Source of the DNA: Larix sibirica
Taxonomy: Eukaryota > Streptophyta > Pinopsida > Pinales > Pinaceae
Assembly (NCBI GenBank): GCA_004151065.3
Contig: NWUY0300135413.1
Location: 1 to 10,239, forward strand
Direction of reading: 5' to 3'
DNA: 10,239 bases
The notes below the pieces were generated by a model that was given only the letters and a program-made list of their open reading frames with translations, did no database searches and was not told the DNA's origin. This document shows, one piece after another, positions 1-6,720 of the stretch (the stretch's first letter is position 1; each line of letters begins with the position of its first letter). A program made the position numbers and the translations under genes.

Positions 1-227
1 AACAAAATACATAATCTATGAGGCCTAGGCTATAATTGCTGGCTGCTGCAGCGCTGCTCCAAGCCTCCAACTCACGAGTGGACCAAGAATATGAGATAGC
101 TGTAGGGAAATAGGCGGGAGGTCATTAAATCGATTTAGGCCCTAGGGTTAGGTTAGATTAGGGAAAAACATAAAAAAACAAAACTATTGAGTATTTTCAT
201 GTCCATGGTCTCCATGTGCCAGCGATG
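1..227. other. Intergenic stretch, no gene seen
   Basis: No reading frame or RNA gene can be supported here. A short GC-richer patch near 38-60 includes the 10-base palindrome GCAGCGCTGC at 48-57. Around 134-163 there are a few TTAGG-like words, too few and too irregular to be a telomeric tract. Nothing else is recognisable. Confidence 0.6.
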
Positions 228-247
228 AAAAAATTGGCCAATTTTTT
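228..247. repeat. Perfect 20-base palindrome
   Basis: The sequence AAAAAATTGGCCAATTTTTT is identical to its own reverse complement over all 20 bases, with a TTGGCCAA core flanked by A6 and T6. It could form a cruciform, or it could mark the centre of a decayed inverted-repeat element. No longer arms are visible on either side, and no function can be assigned. Confidence 0.85.
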
Positions 248-265
248 ATGTGAATTGCCTGATCT

Positions 266-400
266 GACTGGTTTGGTATCGAACTGGCCAATTCTGAACC
301 GGTCACCTGAACCGATTTGATGGCTGGTTTGGATTGGTTTGGGGTCTGCTAGGTGAATCGGCTGATTCCGATTCAGATTTTACCGATTTTTAAAACTATG
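266..400. repeat. Degenerate GATTC/ACCGAT-rich repeat stretch
   Basis: This stretch is a patchwork of related short words (GGTTTGGAT, ACCGATTT, GAATCGG, GATTCCGATTC). It includes an imperfect palindrome GAATCGGCTGATTC at 355-368 and ends in TTTTTAAAACTATG. Such GATTC/CGATT-rich, low-complexity tails ending in TTTTAAAAC are common in plant genomes as debris of dispersed repeats. I cannot assign it to a named family. It directly precedes the LINE relic and may be an older repeat into which that element inserted. Confidence 0.4.
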
Positions 401-420
401 TTAGTAACAGATGGATCCAT

Positions 421-1711
421 TGGATTATGAACGTGATCAAATCACCTTTCTCTCCATTCGTGTTAATGGTTCCCCTTCTGATCCTTTCTTGCCCAGTAGA
501 GGAATTCATCAAGGAGACCCCCCTCGCCCTTCAACGTCATCCTAAAGGCCCCAAGAATCTGGGATGAAGCCTCTCCCAAGCCAAGCTAGAAGGATTGATT
601 CATGGCTGCTTGTTCTGCCCTAATCATGAGGCTGCATTTTCCTCCTACCCTCTGGTGCTCAGTTGACTGATTTCAAATCCCTAATCTTCTTTCACACCCA
701 GAGTGCTGTCCAAAGACGTATAGGCAGACATCTAGGCTTTGTCATAGTAACCTTATCTTCTCTATATTTAGGTATCTCTCTCAACTGAAAATACCGGTCA
801 CAACCTTTCCTAGGAACCTCTGTTTACCAAGCTTCGATCAGGGCTCCAGAACTGCACCATCAGGGATCTCTCCCTTGCAGGGAGAATCTTTCTCATCAAA
901 TATATTTCTTCAAGCAATTCCAATCTGCACCTTTTCTGTTATGGCAGCTCCTGCAAAGTTCTGAAAGCTATCACCAAAAATCGGGATTTTCTTTGTGGGG
1001 TCTGCTTCTGGAAAAAATATGGCCCCTAGTCAAATGGGCTTACCTCTGCATGCCAAAGAGGGCAAGGTGGGCTGGGGATTTGTGGCCTGACTGACCGCGA
1101 TGTTGCTCTAGAAGGAAAAACATTATGGAGATGGTTGAAGTCAAAATACACTCTTTGGGAAACTATCTGGAGAGCCAAATATGCCCAGGTCATTAATGAG
1201 CAGGAACTTCCGAGACAAGCCAACCTTCTAGCATGATTATTCACGTTTCTGGGAGCCCAATGATGGTTAATCTGTGAATTTCTGGTGAGACTCCTGGCAT
1301 CAATTCCCATAACTGAGAAAAGACCCATGCTTCCCAACCCTTCACCATCATTTTGAGGAGGTGGGATGGATAAAAGTCCCATTTCTGGCAGGATACTAAT
1401 AGCAACGATGCCTGTTTATTTCGAAGCTGTAAAATTAGGATTCCTGCCCTGAATGCGTTCTGGCTCAGGCCAAGGACAATCTATGGAACATTTTCCAATC
1501 CTGCCATGTGACCAGGTGGCTTCCTCCCAATTGTCAACTTCATTTTCCAGTTGGAGGGGTGTACACATTAGGTGGGTTGCAGCTTGCAGGTGCAAATGGG
1601 CATGCGTGCTTTGGTTCATTCCAATTCATTAGTGGACACACCATCATTGGACTTCATTGCCAAGTGGAAAAGAACATTGATGCGGACAGATTTCCATGGA
1701 TCTGTTTTTAG
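421..1711 (+). pseudogene. Decayed LINE (non-LTR retrotransposon) ORF2 reverse transcriptase
   Basis: This is a 5'-truncated, inactive copy of the reverse transcriptase ORF of a plant L1-type LINE, which once copied element RNA at a nicked target site. Motifs run in the family's order across several frames. VNGSPSDPFLPSRGIHQGDP at 462-521 matches the RGxRQGDPLSP box. A one-base loss then shifts the frame to SPFNVILKAP, which stops at 587. YLGIS lies near 765-779. One frame then runs 814-1236 with a single TAG at 1027: it carries RDLSLAGRIFLIK (862-900), RDFLWG, then GQGGLGICGL, LEGKTLWRWLKSKY and WETIWRAKYA. The FWxDSW motif at 1280-1297 has a stop in place of one residue. The YADD catalytic box is not found; the likely place near 640-660 reads SYPLVLS, as if a few codons were lost. 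The endonuclease and first half of the RT are absent. The 3' limit is uncertain; 1508-1711 stays open and could be a decayed RNase H-like tail, but I see no clear motif. Confidence 0.9.
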
Positions 1712-1730
1712 AGACTCCTACAGAGACATA

Positions 1731-1794
1731 GTGGTTCTCGACACCTTGCAAGGGGAGACTTGGTGGTTCTCGACACCTTGCAAGGGGATGTCGC
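1731..1794. repeat. Two-copy tandem duplication, 32-bp period
   Basis: A 26-base block, GTGGTTCTCGACACCTTGCA plus AGGGGA, occurs at 1731-1756 and again, identical, at 1763-1788. The two are separated by six bases, giving a period of 32. The perfect identity suggests a recent local duplication compared with the decayed LINE just upstream. Confidence 0.92.
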
Positions 1795-3429
1795 ACCCTT
1801 GAGTCACCATTGTTAACCCCTAGATTGCCTACACAACTAGAGGGGTAAAAGCCATCTAGATTCTGTCATGCTGGTTCCATTACAGGTGCATCCAGGTCTT
1901 CACAGTAATCAGAGTTTGCTAGAGTCAATTTCACCGTATTTGAGAAACTGTTATTTTTAGTACTTTGCTTTTTTCCAGGAGCCAGAGGTCTGGGGTCTTT
2001 ATGTGAATGGTGTTTACATATTGTTGGTCCTCATGAGCTGACAATATCAACGGGTCTGTTTTGGGTTATATGCAAGCAGTTTCACGTCACTGGCTTTTTT
2101 AACAGTTTTTTTTAGGGTTCGTGTTTTTTTTGAGAAAATATTTGGGTGCCTTGTAGAAACAAGAGCCTAATGAGACTGCTTTAATCGATGTGCAATATAT
2201 TGTTATTTTTTACAGTCTATTTTTAAACCTGCGATATTTGACGGTAGTCACACAATTGGTACCTTCATTTTCAGTGTCATTTTTTCTTTTTTTTGAGCTA
2301 GATTGCTCATTTGGGCCTTTCTATATTTAGCTCATTTGTTGTCCAGTTTCTATTTGTAGCAGGTGATGTCATGGTTTCTATGGTTTCAGTTGGTGAAGGA
2401 TGATAAATGAAGTGCAGTGTTGAGAGGATTTTTATTTTCAAAAAGTAAAACTTGGCAGCAAATTAGAGAGTTTTGATTTATATGAGGTTTCAAAATTGCC
2501 TTGTGCCTAACCATAATTTGCTTTCTAAAACCCGAATTTGAAGTGTTTTAGTTGTCATTCTTGCTAGTTTGACTTTCCACAACCACAATTCACCCTATCT
2601 TTGTCAAGTCGGAACCCAATTTGCTTAAGTTAGTGACACTTCATAATATTTCCTATTTTACCATTCACTATTTTAAAACCCCAAGTCAAAATCGTCGTGA
2701 TAATATATCGATCATTGAAACCTACCTTATCATGCTTTATCCAATCCTTGGAAGTTTGCTAAATTGGTCGTTTCAAGTGCTTAACTATTTTTAAACTTGA
2801 TTGGCAGGCACGTTAATTTTACCGAAGGTCAAAGCCTTTTGCTTTAGCAAAATAATCACTATTCTAAAAGGCATAGTTCGATCTCTTTTTAGTGATGATT
2901 ATGTAATCAACGAGTAGTCTAAATTCTTGATGATCTTTTTCTAATTAAAATTTTAACTAGTGTAAATTTGGTTAAAATTGTAAAAGAGTTGATGGAAACT
3001 ATCAATAGTTGAGATTGCACAATTTGAGTGCAAGAAGGGTATTTGAGGGTGCAAGGAGGTATTTGAGTGTAGTGAATCCATTTATGTATTCAAAAATCCA
3101 ATTTCATCAACGAAAAAATTGTAATACTATTGAAGATTGTATAGTTAGATTTCGATGAAGATAAAATTGTAAAATGTTCAAATCATATAATATATAGACT
3201 AATATAATTAAGGCTCATCATATTCTTGAAGGATTTCTACTTGTATAATTCATTTTTTATCTTGAATATACATGCAAGATATAATACTTCAAAGACCATT
3301 GATTAGCTATAGTGATATCTGCGCACCAAGAGGAAGAAAATTGGAGCATGCATAATAGTTGTTTCACATACCTTGTAGGTTATTGTCATTTTTATTTTAA
3401 ATAAATGTTGGCCATATATAAAAAATGCA
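1795..3429. other. AT-rich intergenic stretch, no gene seen
   Basis: No reading frame of useful length, RNA gene or transposon domain is visible on either strand. T-rich runs are common at 2090-2310. A good-looking 3' splice-site context (pyrimidine tract ending CCAG at 1977-1979) precedes a short open stretch ending in TGA at about 2042, but no partner exon is recognisable. A small imperfect duplication (GTGCAAGAAGGGTATTTGAG at 3028-3047, related copy at 3049-3067) is the only local repeat I see. Confidence 0.65.
3028..3067. repeat. Short imperfect tandem duplication, ~20 bp
   Basis: GTGCAAGAAGGGTATTTGAG at 3028-3047 is followed by GTGCAAGGAGGTATTTGAG at 3049-3067, differing by one or two substitutions and a one-base gap. 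No function is suggested. Confidence 0.7.
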
Positions 3430-3434
3430 AACAA
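3430..3434. repeat. Target-site duplication, left copy (AACAA)
   Basis: AACAA lies immediately outside the left LTR and is repeated immediately outside the right LTR at 4285-4289. Five base pairs is the usual duplication length for Ty1/copia integration. The surrounding DNA is rich in AAC, so a chance match is not excluded. Confidence 0.65.
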
Positions 3435-3702
3435 TGAAGAAATTTAACAATGATGGAGCAAGACATAAATTGGACAATATTGCAACCATCACAAAATATT
3501 TCATTAACTAAGCACATATTTAGACATCAATAGAAATCTTTTGTGAATCAAATTAGCTCCTACAATCTCTCAAACCCTTAACCACTCAATAAATCTGATC
3601 TCCATCCCAACTTTAGCTCTACGGTATATGATCACAATAACAACATAAACAATATTCTTAAATTAAACTATGGATATCACCAAATGATTCATTAACCCGA
3701 CA
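3435..3702 (-). repeat. 3' LTR of the miniature copia element (268 bp)
   Basis: On the + strand this copy starts TGAAGAAATT and ends TTAACCCGACA; on the element's own strand it therefore begins TGTCGGGTTAATG and ends ATTTCTTCA. It aligns along its length with 4009-4284, best in the 3550-3702 half (for example GATCACAATAACAACATAAA is shared exactly). It lacks an 8-bp segment present in the other LTR after CTCTCAA. The similarity stops exactly at 3702, next to the polypurine tract, which fixes this LTR boundary. Confidence 0.88.
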
Positions 3703-3856
3703 TTTCTTCTCCATAATGATCATTTTGGGAGATAACAAGATCATCTCTAAATTTGTAGACCCTGTTTTTTGGTAGTGCTTTGGTGAAAATATGTGCATCT
3801 TGCTCTTTTGTTCTACAATACACAACTTGAAGCACATCTTTTCATACCAAATCTCG
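3692..3856 (-). pseudogene. Copia pol remnant, RNase H C-terminal end
   Basis: The frame from 3841 down to the TAA at 3692-3694 is 49 codons plus stop. It reads through the canonical end of copia polyproteins: VLQVVYCRTKEQDAHIFTK, with the ALPKNRVYKFRDDL motif after it. The family usually shows a T/K-EEQ-xADIFTKxLP box here, so this is the tail of the RNase H region of pol. Immediately upstream, RDLV (3845-3856) continues the same frame, as in the family's IRDLV, but is separated by an in-frame TGA at 3842-3844. Further upstream the match stops abruptly and leader-like sequence begins, marking the internal deletion junction near 3857-3866. The stop codon lies about ten bases inside the 3' LTR. 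It encodes no functional enzyme. Confidence 0.86.
3703..3712 (-). promoter_or_regulatory. Polypurine tract next to the 3' LTR
   Basis: The minus strand reads GGAGAAGAAA, ten purines in a row, directly abutting the TG that starts the 3' LTR. In LTR retrotransposons this tract primes plus-strand DNA synthesis and sits at exactly this place. It also lies inside the retained pol reading frame (encoding part of GEEM). Confidence 0.7.
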
Positions 3857-3867
3857 ATCACAGTATT

Positions 3868-3972
3868 CTACGCGACTCGACCTTCAACACAAAAACTTTG
3901 CTATCCAGTGCTTAGGTTTCTCACACACACTATCACAATCTTCTAGCTACGCGACTCCACCTTCTTTCAACA
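3868..3972 (-). repeat. Two-copy direct repeat in the copia leader, ~79-bp period
   Basis: CTACGCGACTCGACCTTCAA at 3868-3887 reappears as CTACGCGACTCCACCTT at 3947-3963 followed by CTTTCAACA. One copy sits next to the pol remnant and the other next to the primer binding site. The copies flank about 55 bp of unrelated DNA. Repeated leader sequence beside a deletion junction would fit a template switch during reverse transcription, but this is inference. Confidence 0.7.
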
Positions 3973-3994
3973 TGCAAGCACTTTACATGACGAT

Positions 3995-4006
3995 GCTCTG
4001 ATACGA
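3995..4006 (-). promoter_or_regulatory. Primer binding site for initiator tRNA-Met
   Basis: The minus strand reads TCGTATCAGAGC, one mismatch from TGGTATCAGAGC, the sequence complementary to the 3' end of plant initiator tRNA-Met used by most plant copia elements. It lies two bases downstream of the CA end of the 5' LTR, the expected spacing. This fixes the element's orientation as minus. Confidence 0.85.
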
Positions 4007-4008
4007 AA

Positions 4009-4284
4009 TGAAGAAATTCAGCAATAATGGAGCAAGATAGAATTGGAAAAATAATGCACACACCACCTCAAAATATTTTCTCAACCAAGCACATAGCTAT
4101 GAACACCAATATAAACCTCTCGTTAATCAAATAGCTCCTACAATCTCTCAACAATTGCCCCTTAAATCACAATAAATCTTATCTCAATCCCAACTTAGCT
4201 CTATATGATGTGATCACAATAACAACATAAACTATATTCCTAAATTAAACCATAGATATCACCAAAGGATTCATTAACCCAACA
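4009..4284 (-). repeat. 5' LTR of the miniature copia element (276 bp)
   Basis: On the + strand this copy starts TGAAGAAATT (4009) and ends TTAACCCAACA (4284); on the element strand it begins TGTTGGGTTAATG, a typical plant copia LTR start. It matches 3435-3702 at about 80% by eye with small indels, including 8 extra bases after CTCTCAA. It is followed on the element strand by the primer binding site, and on its outer side by the AACAA duplication. A rival reading, in which this LTR extends on to about 4758, is discussed in the findings. Confidence 0.85.
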
Positions 4285-4289
4285 AACAA
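4285..4289. repeat. Target-site duplication, right copy (AACAA)
   Basis: AACAA matches the five bases left of the element at 3430-3434. It begins an AAC/AAT-rich run (AACAACAATAACAAT), which lowers the weight of the match. Confidence 0.62.
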
Positions 4290-4431
4290 CAATAACAATA
4301 GAACACAAGGTTTATGTGGAAACCCTACTATAAGCAAGGAAAACTACAAAGTAATGGTTGCTTCAAATTTTATTATTACTTGCAAAATTTCTTACAACTT
4401 TCCTTGTGCTGAAAAATGCTTGGGACCATTT

Positions 4432-4442
4432 CCCTTTTATAG
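4432..4442 (-). promoter_or_regulatory. TATA box in the LTR-like relic
   Basis: The minus strand reads CTATAAAAGGG, a strong TATA-box match. Its place in an LTR-like stretch of the same orientation as the miniature copia element fits a retrotransposon promoter between U3 and R. In AT-rich DNA a TATA match alone is weak evidence. Confidence 0.5.
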
Positions 4443-4562
4443 AATACATAGGTAGATTTTATAAAATAATTGTAGTACATTGGAAGGTTCCATAAATTTT
4501 CTCCTTGGGGGTTTCACCCCTGAACTCCAAGTAAGGGGGGCCTAACTACCCTCTCTTGCAAT

Positions 4563-4718
4563 ACCCACCCAGTGCACCCAATGCATGCGAATTGTGTCCA
4601 TATAACCATGCACCACTCTCTGGGGGGTGGGGGGCTTGGCTGCTACCTCTTGTGACCCCCTTGGTGCACTTGTTGCATGCAAATTGCATGTCTAAATAAC
4701 CATGCACCACTCTCTAGG
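4563..4718. repeat. Tandem duplication with ~93-bp period inside the LTR-like relic
   Basis: ATAACCATGCACCACTCTCT at 4602-4621 recurs at 4696-4715 (preceded by AA in the second copy). The upstream part, GTGCACCCAATGCATGCGAA at 4572, recurs as GTGCACTTGTTGCATGCAAA at 4664. The copies are separated by a G-rich segment (GGGGGGTGGGGGGC, 4622-4635). Internal duplications are common in LTR U3 regions, where they may carry enhancer elements; that role is not shown here. Confidence 0.8.
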
Positions 4719-4760
4719 AGAATATCAGAGATCCAATTGTTGACTTCACCTCTCAACAAT

Positions 4761-5380
4761 TAGGACTTTCAATTTATATTCCAATGATATATTAAATGCC
4801 AATTGTTCAAGATATCATAGTTATGAAACCATTACTCTATCATGATAGAGGGAACTAGTTGTAAACTTGGTTACAAATTTGTAATATAATATTTTAAATT
4901 CTATGAATAATATAAAACGAATTGAAATTCCTTAGATTCCCAATTATTAATTTAGATAAGAAATTATAAAATGAAAACTTACCTATACTAAAAGTGCAAC
5001 TGGTGTCCTAGAAGTGCAATTCGAGGATAGGGTACTCTTCACCCAATCAACTCCTCAACCAAGAAGGTTGAGGTCCCTAGAGCCCACCTCCACCAAAACT
5101 ATACCGACCTTCCAAATTATAAACAAAATTTCTGCCTTCATGGCCTTACTTCCCCTCTTGCTAATTAGATATCTTTCTGGCCTTAATCCCCCATTGCCAA
5201 ACTTTCATTCATCATCTACATAAGAAGACAACAATAATCAATAATGTATCACACTTATACAGATGACTTCAAAGTTTAAACCAAAAAGACTAATACCACA
5301 AAACAACTCAAACCGATTTCCATAAAAGAAGAAATTACGAGAAACTAAATAAAAAAATGAATAGAAAGAGAAGAAGACCC
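4761..5380. other. AT-rich stretch, no gene supported
   Basis: A 69-codon frame on the + strand (5014-5223) shows no domain, and the DNA gives no other sign of coding. On the minus strand at 4986-4977 there is a strong 5' splice-site match, ATAG|GTAAGT. The DNA just upstream of it on that strand (about 5050-4984) is somewhat GC-richer than its surroundings and open for roughly 22 codons, but I recognise no protein. Confidence 0.5.
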
Positions 5381-5476
5381 CTTTAGATTTCCTCTTGATA
5401 TATTTAATTCCTAATTAATCATTTACACCTTTAAATTTCCTCTTAATATATATAATTCCTAATTAATCATTTATTT
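5381..5476. repeat. Two-copy tandem duplication, 48-bp period
   Basis: 5381-5428 and 5429-5476 are adjacent copies of a 48-base AT-rich unit beginning CTTTAGATTTCCTCTT or CTTTAAATTTCCTCTT and sharing AATTCCTAATTAATCATTTA exactly. They differ at a handful of positions. It looks like simple local duplication with no assigned role. Confidence 0.92.
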
Positions 5477-6434
5477 GGCAAATGGTGATCATGCCTATAT
5501 TTTCCAAAAACTTTTATTATTAATTAACTTCTACAAACTTTGTTTTAGAATACTTTTAATTTATATGTAAATACTTGGTGTAACATATAATTATAACTTG
5601 TTATATTTATGTTATATGTGTGTTTTTCATGATATTTATTTATCAACTTTTTAACTTATTATTATTTAATTTTAATCACGATAACAAAAGAACTATTCTA
5701 AAAATACTATCAATTATACACGATCAATAAATAACCAAACACAACAAATAAGCAATGGATGTTACAAGTGATGTTATATTGAAGGGTTTACAATATCCAT
5801 TGGTGATTGACATTGTATCAACAATGGGTTAGCAAGTTATCAGTGTGTTTTCTCATAACAAATGACATCCAACTTTATTTCCACACAGGTAGGTTTAAGT
5901 CTACTATCGATATGTAGTGAGATATGTGGGAAAGGGTCGATGTATGAGTCATTATCAACGAATTTCCAATAGGACATAAGTCAATGATAGTCATGTGTGA
6001 TGATTTGAGGTAGATCCCACATTTTGAGGGATTGTAAGTGATAAACAACGCCATATTCTTCATCGACAACTATTAGATTGACCTTAGTGAGGTTTTATTA
6101 ACCACACTTGGGATCTGGAGGGAAGTTATTGTTCTTGATCTAGAGTGTTGAAGAGTCTATTTCAAAGCATTGGTTTGAATGATTAATAAATGGAAAGGTG
6201 GGAAGAGTAAATAAGAATGAGCATACATTGGAGAAGTTAAGCACTGTTTTAAGAGGTCCTTATCTCCAAACATGGAATAAATTGTTAAGAAGTATTCTTA
6301 AAGCATATGAATGAGTCTAGAGATATTTTGTAGATATGGGAAGAGGTTTATGTTATACTTGTCTTCATCTGAAACTAGTAAGCATATTCAATTGACTAGG
6401 TCTTACTTATTGAAACCACCAACATCTAGTGATT
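5477..6434. other. AT-rich stretch, no gene seen
   Basis: The first part (5480-5740) is extremely AT-rich and carries stops in every frame. From 5860 to 6430 composition is less extreme, but the longest frame (64 codons, minus, 5875-6069) has no recognisable motif. No RNA gene or transposon signature is visible. Confidence 0.6.
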
Positions 6435-6620
6435 GGTTGTAAGGATCATCGTACCAATGTTAGAAATCTCTTTTCATAGTCAATTTCCAAGGGTGACATA
6501 TGAGACGATTCTTAACCTCCTCTATTGGGTTGTAAGGGTCATTAGACCACTGTTATAAAATCTCTTTTCACACTCAATTGGAAAGGGTGACACATGATAT
6601 GATTTTTAACCTCCTCTACA
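6435..6620. repeat. Two-copy tandem duplication, 93-bp period
   Basis: 6435-6527 and 6528-6620 are adjacent copies of a 93-base unit starting GGTTGTAAGG and sharing AAATCTCTTTTCA, AAGGGTGACA and TTAACCTCCTCTA. Identity is roughly 80% by eye, so this duplication is older than the 40-bp one that follows. The unit encodes nothing I recognise and could be part of a decayed dispersed repeat. Confidence 0.88.
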
Positions 6621-6640
6621 GGAAGCCTAGAGATGACATG

Positions 6641-6720
6641 AATTCAATGGCTGTTTTCTAGGTGGGTTCCTCGTTGCACAAATTCAATGCCAGTTTTCTA
6701 GGTGGGTTCCTCGTTGCACA
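6641..6720. repeat. Two-copy tandem duplication, 40-bp period
   Basis: 6641-6680 and 6681-6720 are adjacent 40-base copies, AATTCAATG..GTTTTCTAGGTGGGTTCCTCGTTGCACA, differing at only two positions (GGCTG against GCCAG). The near identity suggests a more recent event than the neighbouring 93-bp duplication, which ends only 20 bases upstream. Confidence 0.95.

Larger units (their letters stand above)
3435..4284 (-). mobile_element. Miniature, internally deleted Ty1/copia LTR retrotransposon
   Basis: Read on the minus strand, the order is 5' LTR (4284-4009), primer binding site (4006-3995), short leader, C-terminal tail of pol, polypurine tract (3712-3703) and 3' LTR (3702-3435). The whole element is 850 bp with only 306 bp between the LTRs, whereas autonomous plant copia elements are normally several kilobases. 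Gag, protease, integrase and almost all of reverse transcriptase/RNase H are missing, so it could only have moved using enzymes from a full-length relative. LTR ends are TG..CA and a 5-bp AACAA duplication flanks it, so it appears to have integrated as this short unit, or been deleted later without losing its ends. The LTRs differ at about one position in five by eye, so the insertion is old. It resembles TRIM-type elements in size, but retains recognisable pol sequence. Confidence 0.87.
4290..4760 (-). mobile_element. LTR-like relic flanking the miniature copia element
   Basis: Read on the minus strand, this stretch has the make-up of a plant copia-type LTR. There is a GC-richer part with GTGCA and CCCC blocks (4500-4720), a TATA box CTATAAAAGGG (4442-4432), then about 110 bases further on GGGTTTCCACATAAACCTTG (4327-4308) and TGTTCTATTGTTATTGTTG. 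The TTTCCACxTAAAxCTTGTGTTC pattern is familiar from the downstream (R/U5) part of many plant copia LTRs; this is recognition from memory, not a search. No second copy, primer site or coding sequence of this element is visible in the window. Its upstream limit is uncertain; TGTTGAGAGG near 4758 could be its start. Confidence 0.45.

Noticed and set aside
134-163. Telomere-like TTAGG/CCCTAG words
   Set aside because: Only two or three irregular words, not a run of the plant TTTAGGG repeat.
1026-1382. 118-codon minus-strand frame, the longest in the window
   Set aside because: It lies antisense to the LINE reverse transcriptase relic, whose + strand motifs are clear there, and the predicted protein shows no domain.
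5014-5223. 69-codon + strand frame
   Set aside because: Proline/serine-rich chance composition, no domain or recognisable family, no neighbouring exon or supporting signal.
5875-6069. 64-codon minus-strand frame
   Set aside because: No motif, no coding bias visible, isolated in AT-rich intergenic DNA.
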